A DNA stretch of 5,648 bases from positions 1 through 5,648 of the forward strand of contig SUVI01000195.1 of NCBI GenBank assembly GCA_015062085.1, in the 5' to 3' direction. Below the pieces are notes generated by a model, which had not been told where the DNA came from, searched no databases, and saw nothing but the letters and a program-made list of their open reading frames with translations. A program made the translations under genes and the position numbers. Below, one piece after another: positions 1-5,648 of the stretch; position 1 is the first letter of the stretch; each line of letters starts with the position of its first letter. This stretch comes from Planctomycetaceae bacterium. GTDB taxonomy: Bacteria; Planctomycetota; Planctomycetia; Pirellulales; Thermoguttaceae.

Positions 1-232
1 CGCCGCGTCGTCATCGTCGTCACCGAAAGCAGTGTCTTCGTCATCCGCCGCCGCGTCGTCATCATCGTCGTCGCCGAAAGCCGTGTCTTCGTCATCCGCC
101 GCCGCGTCGTCGTCATCGTCGTCACCGAAAGCAGTGTCTTCGTCATCCGCTGCCGCGTCGTCATCATCGTCGTCGCCGAAAGCAGTGTCTTCGTCATCCG
201 CCGCCGCGTCGTCGTCATCGTCGTCGCCAACA
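1..232 (-). repeat. 51-bp coding tandem repeat (acidic 17-residue units)
   Basis: Four full 51-bp units lie at 29-79, 80-130, 131-181 and 182-232, with a fifth, partial one at 1-28 that continues past the edge. Each encodes a 17-residue block of six Asp, three Ala, DDED, Thr-Ala and Phe-Gly. The last unit in coordinates (first in the protein) ends in Val-Gly instead of Phe-Gly. The edge unit has five Asp rather than six, so it is one codon shorter. Units 29-79 and 131-181 share a GATGAT pair of Asp codons, while 80-130 and 182-232 have GATGAC, giving an ABAB order. All changes keep the frame, and most are synonymous. Confidence 0.95.
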
Positions 233-972
233 CTGGCGGGACCGATCTCTTCATCGAGGTCAAAGTCTTCCGCAGCATCTTCACTGGAAATTTCTTCTTC
301 CGGTTCCGCTGCTTCGTCTTCCTCGTCCATCAGGTCGTCTTCCTCGTCCATCAGGTCGTCATCTTCGTCCATCAGGCCGTCTTCAGCAGCCTCTTCCTCG
401 GAGAGCTCCTGGTCATCCTCTTCGTCCAGCGTCGTGTATTCTTCATAGGCTTCCGCCTCGCCCAATCCCGTGTCGTAGGAGTAGGTGCTGTCGAAGGTGT
501 GGAGATCTTTATTTTTCAGAGCATTGTGCGCATTGATATTTTCCTGCATAGCACGGATCTCACGGACTCTCTGATAGGCAGCGAGTTTTGCATCTGCACG
601 GTGTTTTTCGAGAGTCTGACGCACATTTCCCTGAACGAACTGGAGATCGTATCCGATCTGTTTCTGAGTGTCCATATTGGCTTTCTCTTCCAGTTCCGCA
701 CCAGCTTTGAAGTCCATTTCGGCCGCTTCTGCACGACCAAGATTCAGGAGAGCGAGGCCGCGGAAATAGTAGATACTTGGATTCTGCGTACCGCTATTGA
801 TGCAATCCGTGAATTTTTCGTAGGCAGCAGCGTAATCCTGCGCATTATAGTAGTGAACTCCCTTGCCGAACGTCTGATAAATCGCGAGACTGTCGCCGGT
901 CTGCGCAAAAGACGGAAGTGCCGTGAGGAACGACACCAGCATGGACAAACCAAGAATTACTTTCCGATACAT
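1..972 (-). CDS. Secreted TPR protein with long acidic repeat tail (3' end outside window)
   Basis: An open frame of 324 codons runs from ATG at 972 to the left edge with no stop. Residues 1-23 form a signal peptide (basic YRK start, hydrophobic core, likely cleavage SFA|QTG). Residues ~32-98 fit two tetratricopeptide repeats, with YYNAQDYAAAYEKF and then YYFRGLALLNLGRAEAA..DF. Residues ~99-145 are charged helix. From residue 159 to the edge there is no Lys, Arg or His; residues 183-324 are about 58% Asp+Glu. The tail has a 7-residue repeat (DLMDEED type, ~200-219) and then a 17-residue repeat (FGDDDDDDAAADDEDTA, ~250-322). A strong Shine-Dalgarno site supports the start. TPRs bind peptides or partner proteins. 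The tail is probably disordered and could bind cations; both roles are inferred. The TPR part resembles a family I recall from planctomycetes. The product lies in the periplasm or outside the cell, and its exact function is unknown. The serine-rich frame on the opposite strand (32-448) is its antisense image. Confidence 0.88.
   Translation of the reverse strand, partial: MYRKVILGLSMLVSFLTALPSFAQTGDSLAIYQTFGKGVHYYNAQDYAAAYEKFTDCINSGTQNPSIYYFRGLALLNLGRAEAAEMDFKAGAELEEKANMDTQKQIGYDLQFVQGNVRQTLEKHRADAKLAAYQRVREIRAMQENINAHNALKNKDLHTFDSTYSYDTGLGEAEAYEEYTTLDEEDDQELSEEEAAEDGLMDEDDDLMDEEDDLMDEEDEAAEPEEEISSEDAAEDFDLDEEIGPASVGDDDDDDAAADDEDTAFGDDDDDDAAADDEDTAFGDDDDDDAAADDEDTAFGDDDDDDAAADDEDTAFGDDDDDAA
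322..384 (-). repeat. 21-bp coding tandem repeat (DLMDEED type, three copies)
   Basis: The core TCCATCAGG (plus strand) begins at 326, 347 and 368, exactly 21 bp apart. It encodes three heptads of the form (G/D)LMDE(D/E)D. The repeat lies just before the 51-bp array in protein order, separated by a non-repetitive acidic spacer, and extends the same acidic tail. The outer limits are approximate. Confidence 0.9.
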
Positions 973-981
973 ATCGGCACA

Positions 982-986
982 CTCCT
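982..986 (-). promoter_or_regulatory. Shine-Dalgarno site of the TPR gene
   Basis: The minus strand reads AGGAG followed by nine bases and then the ATG at 972. This is a near-consensus ribosome binding site at good spacing. It fixes the start ahead of a signal peptide, in preference to the internal ATG at codon 11. Confidence 0.8.
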
Positions 987-1114
987 AAAAAACTGTGAAA
1001 CGCGTATTTTACTGTACTTTACGCTGCTGATTTTGGGCAGCCGGCGAGCTGGACACTTAGGAAAAATGCCTGCCGAAACACGACCGGGTCTGCCAGTTTA
1101 AAGTGAAAGTACCG

Positions 1115-1134
1115 GGAAGAAAAAAATTTCTTCC
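1115..1134. repeat. Perfect 8-bp inverted repeat (hairpin)
   Basis: GGAAGAAA at 1115-1122 pairs with TTTCTTCC at 1127-1134 across a four-base loop. It lies ~140 bp before the TPR start and ~220 bp after the lipoprotein stop. On the minus strand the loop is TTTT, but no T-run follows the stem, so it is not a classical intrinsic terminator. It could be a 5'-leader hairpin of the TPR transcript; role unknown. Confidence 0.45.
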
Positions 1135-1213
1135 GCGCGAAAATCAGGTCACGGCGTAAATATAATTCGACTCTTTCAAGATTGGTCATCGGCATTTCAG
1201 ACCGCTGCACAAA

Positions 1214-1240
1214 ATTTTCTCTGCTTTTTTTTCAGAAAAT
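1214..1240 (-). terminator. Weak AT-rich hairpin, possible lipoprotein terminator
   Basis: ATTTTCT (1214-1220) pairs with AGAAAAT (1234-1240) around a 13-base loop. On the minus strand the stem is followed by only TTTT. The stem is AT-rich, and the element is ~110 bp past the lipoprotein stop, so this is a poor candidate. It is listed only because no better terminator is visible there. Confidence 0.2.
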
Positions 1241-1352
1241 CAGACAAGAAGACGAATTTAAGTGCCGGTTTTTCAGTTGCTGACGATTGTGTCGATCAAT
1301 ACGATCGCTCCGTACCCGCAAAAGACATGCGCCTATGCAAATTTCGTAAAAT

Positions 1353-2333
1353 TTAAGGCTCCGGAGTCCAAACAGGCCGGGAGTACGGAGAGCCGGAAGA
1401 GGCGGGAGAGTTTCCAGACGCAGCGTTCCCATTCACTCCAGACGGAACAGAAACGGAAGCTCCCACGGCTTGACCTGCAGCAGCGGAGACCGCAGACTGC
1501 GGAACCGTAGACTGCGCAAGATCGATCCGGGCACGGTGGCTGAGGATCCGCTGATCGCTCGTGTGGTAGAGGATATGGAGCTCCAGATCCAGATTTTCCG
1601 GACACGCACGTTCCCAGGCCATGTTGAGCGGGATCGAGATCGCAGCCTGACCGCTATTAATGATCGCGGCCAGATCTTCGGCCGTGTAGCGCCATTTCGA
1701 GATGCGGGCCTGATCTGCCGGTTTGGACGGATCGGTCACCATGACGTAAAGCGGAGCCGGTGCGAGAACGATGCCGCCGTTTGCGTCTTTCAGCTGGATC
1801 TCCGCATGAAGTCCCTCGTAGTGGATCGGTTTCGCTTTGTCTGCGAGGATCGAAACGGAGTGGACTGCACTGCTGTCCGTCTTGCGAACGCGGATCGTAC
1901 GGTGCGGCACGCCTGCGACTTCAGCCTGTGAACCAGCAGGCGGATTGATGGGAAGAGCCTGCGGTGTTGTCGGCGTACCGAGTGTTGAAGGCTGCGGCGT
2001 CGGTGCAACGGCAGACCGGTCGATCCTTCCGGACCCCGGAGAAGATTGAATGATCGAACTCTGCGGCGGACTTTGCAATTGAGTTTGCGGCTGGGAAACG
2101 GGCGCATTGCTGCGATCCTGTCCCTGAAGTGCTGCGAGCTGCTGGCGAAGGGCAAGATTCTCCTGACGAAAATCTTCCATTTTACGGTTACTTTGCCAAA
2201 TACGTTCCCGCTGCTGGGCATTTTCCTGCTCCAGGCGTGCGATCGTCTGCCGATTCTGTGCACAGCCCGTCATCAGGACGAGACACACCCAAAACAGGCA
2301 AAAGCTCAAAATGAAAGTACGTACGGATCTCAT
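1353..2333 (-). CDS. Coiled-coil lipoprotein with C-terminal beta-like domain
   Basis: From ATG at 2333 to TAA at 1353 this gives 326 residues. Residues 1-23 are a lipoprotein signal (RSVR, then a hydrophobic run) ending in the lipobox LMTG|C, with Cys24 the likely lipidated residue. Ala at +2 does not suggest inner-membrane retention, so an outer-membrane anchor is plausible. Residues ~27-71 form a coiled coil (IARLEQENAQQRERI, LALRQQLAALQ). Residues ~73-140 are a Gln/Pro/Ser/Thr-rich linker. Residues ~143-272 form a compact, probably beta-rich domain (RTIRVRK, GLHAEIQLKDANGG, VMVTDPSK, ISKWRY, LELHILYHT). The last ~50 residues are Ala/Ser/Gly/Pro-rich. I recall similar coiled-coil-plus-domain proteins from planctomycetes, but know no function for them. 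An in-frame TTG at 2342 would add three residues, but ATG is preferred. A candidate promoter lies 40-70 bp upstream. It is probably a structural or scaffolding envelope protein (inference). Confidence 0.88.
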   Translation of the reverse strand: MRSVRTFILSFCLFWVCLVLMTGCAQNRQTIARLEQENAQQRERIWQSNRKMEDFRQENLALRQQLAALQGQDRSNAPVSQPQTQLQSPPQSSIIQSSPGSGRIDRSAVAPTPQPSTLGTPTTPQALPINPPAGSQAEVAGVPHRTIRVRKTDSSAVHSVSILADKAKPIHYEGLHAEIQLKDANGGIVLAPAPLYVMVTDPSKPADQARISKWRYTAEDLAAIINSGQAAISIPLNMAWERACPENLDLELHILYHTSDQRILSHRARIDLAQSTVPQSAVSAAAGQAVGASVSVPSGVNGNAASGNSPASSGSPYSRPVWTPEP

Positions 2334-2373
2334 TTTTGACAAATTCCCATAAAAAAACCAACTTCCGATTCAC

Positions 2374-2402
2374 AGGATACCGTAAATTTCTTTCCATGTC
2401 CA
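2374..2402 (-). promoter_or_regulatory. Sigma70-like promoter of the lipoprotein gene
   Basis: On the minus strand, TGGACA (2402-2397, five of six matches to TTGACA) is followed by exactly 17 bp and then TATCCT (2379-2374, four of six matches to TATAAT). A transcript starting near 2367 would have a leader of about 33 bases before the ATG at 2333. The orientation, spacing and position all fit. The -10 box is imperfect, so this remains a prediction. Confidence 0.5.
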
Positions 2403-2417
2403 GAGCAATTTGCGTTT

Positions 2418-2449
2418 TTCCTGAAAATCTTTCCGATTTTTTTCAGGAA
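2418..2449. repeat. 10-bp inverted repeat upstream of the lipoprotein promoter
   Basis: TTCCTGAAAA (2418-2427) and TTTTCAGGAA (2440-2449) form a perfect 10-bp inverted repeat with a 12-base spacer. It ends 15 bp upstream of the proposed -35 box, so it could be a binding site for a dimeric regulator. It could also be a hairpin left from another transcript. No T-run suitable for a terminator follows on either strand. Confidence 0.5.
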
Positions 2450-2616
2450 TCTTGCAGAAAACCGTTTTCGCCGGCGATCTGCCGCGGAGAGCCCAGCGAT
2501 CCTCCCCGATGAAGAAATGAAATATTTCGACACGAATTCCGCGAAAGATACGGAATGATGCAAAAGATACAATGGAATCTTTAGTCATTTAAAGGTCCAT
2601 CCGAAAACTGCGTATC

Positions 2617-2641
2617 AGTTCTACCACTAAGTTCTACCGCT
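2617..2641. repeat. Tandem pair of 12-bp repeats, period 13
   Basis: AGTTCTACCRCT occurs at 2617-2628 and again at 2630-2641, differing at one base (A/G), with one base between the copies. There are only two copies, in non-coding DNA, and the role is unknown. Confidence 0.6.
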
Positions 2642-2723
2642 GAATGCACTGAAAACTCACAGAGAAACACGGATCTTAACACCAAAGCGGTAAAAATAAA
2701 AAACAGACGGTTCGAACATTTTT

Positions 2724-2741
2724 TGATTTTTTAAAAAATCA
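2724..2741. repeat. Perfect 18-bp AT-rich palindrome
   Basis: TGATTTTTTAAAAAATCA reads the same on both strands with no spacer. It sits at the left edge of the CGTG-rich stretch. As RNA it would give a hairpin flanked by T-runs, weak because of its AT content. It could be a protein-binding site or part of a dispersed intergenic repeat. Confidence 0.6.
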
Positions 2742-2830
2742 TTTGCGTCTTTTCGTGTCTTTCCGTGAAATTCGTGTCAGGGCACGTTCACTGTCTTTTT
2801 CCTCTTTCTTTTCCGTGTGTTTCTGCGTCT
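2741..2830. repeat. Degenerate CGTG-phased intergenic repeat
   Basis: The plus strand is strongly pyrimidine-rich. CGTC/CGTG/CGTT cores start at about 2746, 2754, 2764, 2773, 2785, 2814 and 2826, many about 8-12 bp apart and each preceded mostly by T/C runs. It resembles dispersed intergenic repeats of the type TTTGCGTCTTTGCGTG / TTTCGTGTATTTCGTG that I recall from planctomycetes and other bacteria. The boundaries are approximate. The frame 2743-3753 on the plus strand starts here but is an artefact. Confidence 0.55.
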
Positions 2831-2890
2831 CTTCTTCCCTCTCAGCGGCAAGCTCGGACCTGATCGGTACGCACTTTCCGGAAGAGCCCC

Positions 2891-2943
2891 AAAAAAAGAG
2901 GCTCGGTACTCCCAGACATTCGGAGCATATCTGCCCGGGAGCC
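2891..2943 (-). terminator. Probable intrinsic terminator of the RND pump gene
   Basis: On the minus strand GGCTC (2943-2939) can pair with GAGCC (2904-2900). Inside, CAGA pairs with TCTG, and the stem is followed at once by TC and seven T's (2897-2891). This geometry, ~70-125 bp past the pump stop codon, fits a Rho-independent terminator with an internal loop. A competing fold, CTCCC with GGGAG (2909-2913 and 2937-2941), is also possible. Confidence 0.45.
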
Positions 2944-2960
2944 CGAAACCTCAAGATCAT

Positions 2961-2992
2961 TGTGCCGGATCAGGTTTCCATCATTCGGCACA
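2961..2992 (-). repeat. Hairpin just downstream of the RND gene
   Basis: TGTGCCG (2961-2967) and CGGCACA (2986-2992) form a perfect 7-bp stem; two more pairs follow after one mismatch on the minus strand, leaving a ~12-base loop. It begins 23 bp after the pump stop codon. No T-run follows, so it may stabilise the 3' end of the transcript rather than terminate it by itself. Confidence 0.45.
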
Positions 2993-3015
2993 TTTCATTT
3001 TCCGCGTTTTCCGAT

Positions 3016-5648
3016 TCAGCATCCGCCATCCGCAGCCGGTTCTGCCGTGTCGGCAGCATCACTGATTTTCGCGGCTTTGGCGGCAAGCGCTTCGGCAGCG
3101 TAATCGCGGCGGGAGACGAATTCACGCACACGCTGGCACAGCGCGTAAAGTGCCGGGATCAGCGCGATACCAAAGACCGTCGCGATGAGCATTCCGTAGA
3201 ACGTCGGAATACCGATGGCTCTTCGGCTCGCAGCACCTGCGCCCGTCGCGGTAACGAGCGGCAGCACGCCCAGAATGAACGAGAACGCTGTCATGAGCAC
3301 CGCGCGGAATCGCTGACTTGCGCCTTCCAGAGCGGAATCCACGATATTCAGGCCTTCTTCTTCGTGCTGGACTTTTGCGAACTCGACCATCAAAATAGCG
3401 TTTTTACTTGCCAGACCGATGAGCATCAGCAGACCGAGCTGCGCGTAAATACTCAGGTCAAGCTGGGAAAGTCCCAGACCCAGGAGAGCGCCGAGCGTCG
3501 CCACGGAGACCGAGAGCATGACCGGCACCGGGATCGTCCAGCTTTCATACTGCGCCACGAGGAACAGGTAGCCGAACACGATCGCCGTCGCGAGCAGACC
3601 AATGATCTTCCCTTCGTTCATACTTTCCTGAAGCGTTATATCCGTCCAGTTGATGGAGTAACGCGTGGCTTCGCCTTCCTTCGGTTTGATCGAATTGGCG
3701 GCTTTGATCTGCTTCATGAACTCCCCGGAACTCTTCAGCGTTCCCGGTTTTAGCGTCGCGTTAAACGGTGCCGACATGTACTGGTTGAATCGAGTGATCG
3801 TCTGCGGACCTACCTCAAAGTGAATGTCCGCAACACTCGTGACCGGTACCATCTGACCTTCCAGGTTCTGGATGTAAAGATTCTTCACGTCTTCCATGAT
3901 ACTTCGCTCACCCGCGATAGCCTGGACCTGGACCTTGAACGTGTACCCCTGAATGTTGAAGTCGTTCACGTAGTAGGACGACAGCTGACTCTGAAGCGTT
4001 CCGAAGATCGCGGAGATCGGAACTTTCATCAGCTCGGCTTTTTCGCGGTCGATCTCCAGACGAAGCTGCGGCATGTCCGAGTTGTACGCCGTCATGGCGA
4101 ACTGTACGTTCGGGTCACTCATCAGTTCGCCGCCAAGCATTTTTCCCATCATGGAAAGTTCATCCGCAGTCACACCTCCCGAAGAGCTGAGCATGAAGGA
4201 CGCGCCGCTCGTAGTTCCCATACCGGCGATCGCCGGCGGTTTGAAGCACATGATCCGCGCTTCCGGGAACTGGGCGGCTTTCGCTTGGAATCTTGCGTTG
4301 ATCGCGTTGATCTGCATTTCCGGAGTCGTACGCTCATCCCAATCCAAAAGGTCTACGATCAGCATCGCGTTATTTTCACCCAGACCGCCCATCATACTAT
4401 AGCCCGCGACTGCCAGCGTTTCGTTCACACCTTCCTCATGGAAGAAACTTTCTTCAAGAGCATTAATGACTCGCTGTGTCTCGGAAAGTGCGGTTCCCGG
4501 CGCCAGTTCCACGTTACACATGATGGCGCCCTTATCTTCTTCCGGAAGGAAGGAGGTCGGCATGGACGTGAACTTGAATCCGTTCGCCCAAAGTACCAGC
4601 CCCAAAACCGCCAGCGTCAAGAGCGAGCGGCGGACGAGGATACCGCTGAAGAAAAGGAACCCGTGCCGGAATTTATCCAGACCAAAGTTAAACGGGACGA
4701 AGATCACGTCCATGATGCTGCGCTTTTTCTTTTCCTGCTTGGCGCGAAGGATCAGAACGCAGAGCGCAGGGCTGAGCGTCAGCGCGTTGACGCCGGAGAG
4801 GACCAGAGCCACGCACATCGTCACGGCAAACTGCTTGTAAATGACCCCGACCATACCGCCGTTGAAGCAGATCGGAACGTAAATGGCCAGCGTCACAAGC
4901 GTCGTGGCGATGATGGCGCCGGTGATCTGTCCCATACTTTTGTATGTCGCTTCACGGGGAGACATTCCCTCTTCGATGTTCGTCATGACGCTCTCCACCA
5001 CGATGATGGCGTCGTCCACGAGCGAACCAATAACGAGGATCAGACCGAACATCGTCAGGGTATTTACGCTGTAGCCGAGAACCATCAGGAACGGGAACGT
5101 ACCGACAAGCGCGACCGGAATGGCGATCGACGGAATGATCGTTGCGCGCCAGTCCTGAAGGAAAAGGTACGTCACGGCAATGACCAAAACGAGGGCTTCG
5201 ATCAGCGTGCGGATGATCTCTTTCAGCGAGATCGTGATGTATTCCGTCGGATTGTAAATAATGGAGAATTCAATTCCCGCCTTTTCAAATTCCGGACGAA
5301 GCTGTTCGATCTTCTCCAGCGTTCCATTTACCGTATTCAGTGCGTTGGAGCCTGCCGTACGGAAAATAACGACTGGAACACAGTTCTTCATATTATGTTT
5401 ACCGTGAGCCGCGTAGGATTCAGCCCCAAGCTCGATCCGTGCAATATGGCTCATCTTGACGATGTTCCCCTTACCGTCGGAGCGGACGATGATGTTGCCG
5501 AATTCTTCTTCGGTTACGAGGCGTCCTTTGACGTTGATCTTGTACTGCATCAGGTCGTTACTTGCCTCAATACCAACAGAGCCGGCGGCAGCCTGAACGT
5601 TCTGTCCCTGAATGGCAGCAGCAACTTCACTTGGCGTGATCCCCATCG
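3016..5648 (-). CDS. RND efflux transporter, HAE1/AcrB type (5' end outside window)
   Basis: The frame is open from the right edge to TGA at 3016. The 876 residues counted from an internal ATG at 5646 align by eye with AcrB from about residue 190 to the end of its ~1050. Missing are TM1, the first porter subdomain and part of the second. The proton-relay residues are present: Asp211-Asp212 in TM4 ([11 protein letters not shown]; AcrB D407/D408), Lys748 in TM10 ([13 protein letters not shown]940) and Arg781 in TM11 ([16 protein letters not shown]971). TM2-TM6 span ~144-300 and TM7-TM12 ~340-838, with the second periplasmic loop between TM7 and TM8. The cytoplasmic tail is Ala-rich and ends DGGC. 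The family uses proton influx to export drugs, dyes, lipids or other hydrophobic compounds through an adaptor and outer-membrane channel. The adaptor gene probably lies upstream, outside the window; none follows. DD rather than DG in TM4 argues against a heavy-metal (HME) pump. Several AcrB pocket phenylalanines are replaced, so the substrate is unknown. Confidence 0.95.
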   Translation of the reverse strand, partial: MGITPSEVAAAIQGQNVQAAAGSVGIEASNDLMQYKINVKGRLVTEEEFGNIIVRSDGKGNIVKMSHIARIELGAESYAAHGKHNMKNCVPVVIFRTAGSNALNTVNGTLEKIEQLRPEFEKAGIEFSIIYNPTEYITISLKEIIRTLIEALVLVIAVTYLFLQDWRATIIPSIAIPVALVGTFPFLMVLGYSVNTLTMFGLILVIGSLVDDAIIVVESVMTNIEEGMSPREATYKSMGQITGAIIATTLVTLAIYVPICFNGGMVGVIYKQFAVTMCVALVLSGVNALTLSPALCVLILRAKQEKKKRSIMDVIFVPFNFGLDKFRHGFLFFSGILVRRSLLTLAVLGLVLWANGFKFTSMPTSFLPEEDKGAIMCNVELAPGTALSETQRVINALEESFFHEEGVNETLAVAGYSMMGGLGENNAMLIVDLLDWDERTTPEMQINAINARFQAKAAQFPEARIMCFKPPAIAGMGTTSGASFMLSSSGGVTADELSMMGKMLGGELMSDPNVQFAMTAYNSDMPQLRLEIDREKAELMKVPISAIFGTLQSQLSSYYVNDFNIQGYTFKVQVQAIAGERSIMEDVKNLYIQNLEGQMVPVTSVADIHFEVGPQTITRFNQYMSAPFNATLKPGTLKSSGEFMKQIKAANSIKPKEGEATRYSINWTDITLQESMNEGKIIGLLATAIVFGYLFLVAQYESWTIPVPVMLSVSVATLGALLGLGLSQLDLSIYAQLGLLMLIGLASKNAILMVEFAKVQHEEEGLNIVDSALEGASQRFRAVLMTAFSFILGVLPLVTATGAGAASRRAIGIPTFYGMLIATVFGIALIPALYALCQRVREFVSRRDYAAEALAAKAAKISDAADTAEPAADGGC

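Larger units (their letters stand above)
973..1352. other. Intergenic region between lipoprotein and TPR genes
   Basis: This is about 380 bp with no convincing gene on either strand. Besides the Shine-Dalgarno site it holds a perfect 8-bp hairpin at 1115-1134 and a weak AT-rich hairpin at 1214-1240. I found no convincing sigma70-type promoter for the TPR gene: TTGAAA and TATATT on the minus strand (around 1160-1180) are only about 10 bp apart. The perfect TATAAT at 1161-1166 points the wrong way and has no gene after it. Short frames here have no recognisable protein content. Confidence 0.7.
2334..3015. other. Long intergenic region rich in short repeats
   Basis: This ~680-bp stretch between the pump and lipoprotein genes contains no supported gene. 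From right to left it holds a hairpin at 2961-2992, a probable terminator at 2891-2943, a pyrimidine-rich CGTG-phased repeat at ~2741-2830, an 18-bp palindrome at 2724-2741, a purine-rich piece containing CACAGAGAAACACGGA (~2658-2673), a tandem 13-bp pair at 2617-2641 and an AAAGATAC direct repeat at 2544-2551 and 2563-2570. It ends with the inverted repeat and promoter of the lipoprotein gene. An 80-codon frame at 2330-2572 is open on the minus strand but has a TTG start and no protein-like features. Confidence 0.7.

Noticed and set aside
1..232. Possible CRISPR array because of regular repeats
   Set aside because: The repeats are directly adjacent, with no unique spacers, and they keep an open reading frame.
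32..448. Serine-rich 138-residue open frame on the plus strand
   Set aside because: It is the exact antisense of the Asp/Glu repeat of the TPR gene (GAC/GAT/GAG read backwards give Ser codons). The minus strand has a signal peptide, TPRs and a strong ribosome binding site.
499..1101. 200-residue open frame on the plus strand
   Set aside because: It lies antisense to the signal peptide and TPR region, has no ribosome binding site I can see and no recognisable domain.
1161..1166. Perfect TATAAT on the plus strand
   Set aside because: It has no proper -35 box and points to the 3' end of the opposite-strand lipoprotein gene. The surrounding DNA is AT-rich.
1470..1931. Plus-strand and alternative minus-strand frames inside the lipoprotein gene
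   Set aside because: They overlap a gene with a clear lipobox and coiled coil, and their products show no family features.
2334..2342. TTG start giving a lipoprotein three residues longer
   Set aside because: A GGGA sequence lies too close to the TTG to act as its ribosome binding site. The ATG at 2333 gives a normal lipoprotein signal.
2330..2572. 80-residue minus-strand frame overlapping the lipoprotein start by ATGA
   Set aside because: The ATGA overlap could suggest translational coupling, but the frame has a TTG start and no visible ribosome binding site or domain. The proposed promoter lies inside it, so the overlap is probably chance.
2708..2718. ACGGTTCGAAC, resembling a tRNA T-loop
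   Set aside because: No acceptor, D or anticodon arms can be built around it on either strand.
2743..3753. 336-residue open frame on the plus strand
   Set aside because: It begins in the CGTG repeat and runs antisense through the end of the RND gene. The Arg/His/Glu-rich product is typical of an antisense reading.

Overview
The window suggests a Gram-negative-type bacterium with an outer membrane, most likely a member of the Planctomycetota. The grounds are a tripartite-efflux RND pump, a lipoprotein, and two exported proteins whose layouts I recall as typical of planctomycete genomes: a TPR protein with a YYFRGLA / LGR / DF..GAELE pattern, and a coiled-coil lipoprotein with a C-terminal GLHAEIQLKDANG / DPSK..ARISKW pattern. 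The phylum call rests on family resemblance from memory and is moderate at best.

All three genes that can be supported lie on the minus strand, so they read from right to left. (1) 5648-3016 is the C-terminal four fifths of an HAE1/AcrB-type RND transporter. Its first ~190 residues, and any adaptor gene upstream, lie outside the window. (2) 3015-2334 is a ~680-bp non-coding stretch. It holds a probable terminator for the pump gene, a CGTG-phased pyrimidine-rich repeat, an 18-bp palindrome, short direct repeats, a 10-bp inverted repeat and a sigma70-like promoter. (3) 2333-1353 is a lipoprotein with a coiled coil, a low-complexity linker and a C-terminal beta-like domain. (4) 1352-973 is ~380 bp of non-coding DNA with weak hairpins and a clear Shine-Dalgarno site at its end. 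(5) 972-1 is a secreted TPR protein. Its C-terminal half is an extremely acidic tail built from a 21-bp and then a 51-bp coding tandem repeat, and it runs off the left edge without a stop codon.

The long gaps and separate signals suggest three independent transcription units rather than one operon. All three products belong to the envelope (inner-membrane pump, lipid-anchored protein, secreted acidic protein), but nothing in the sequence ties them into one pathway. The most unusual element is the acidic repeat array at the left edge. Its 51-bp units alternate between two variants (ABAB), which points to a 102-bp duplication. No tRNA, rRNA, CRISPR array, insertion sequence or phage element was seen.
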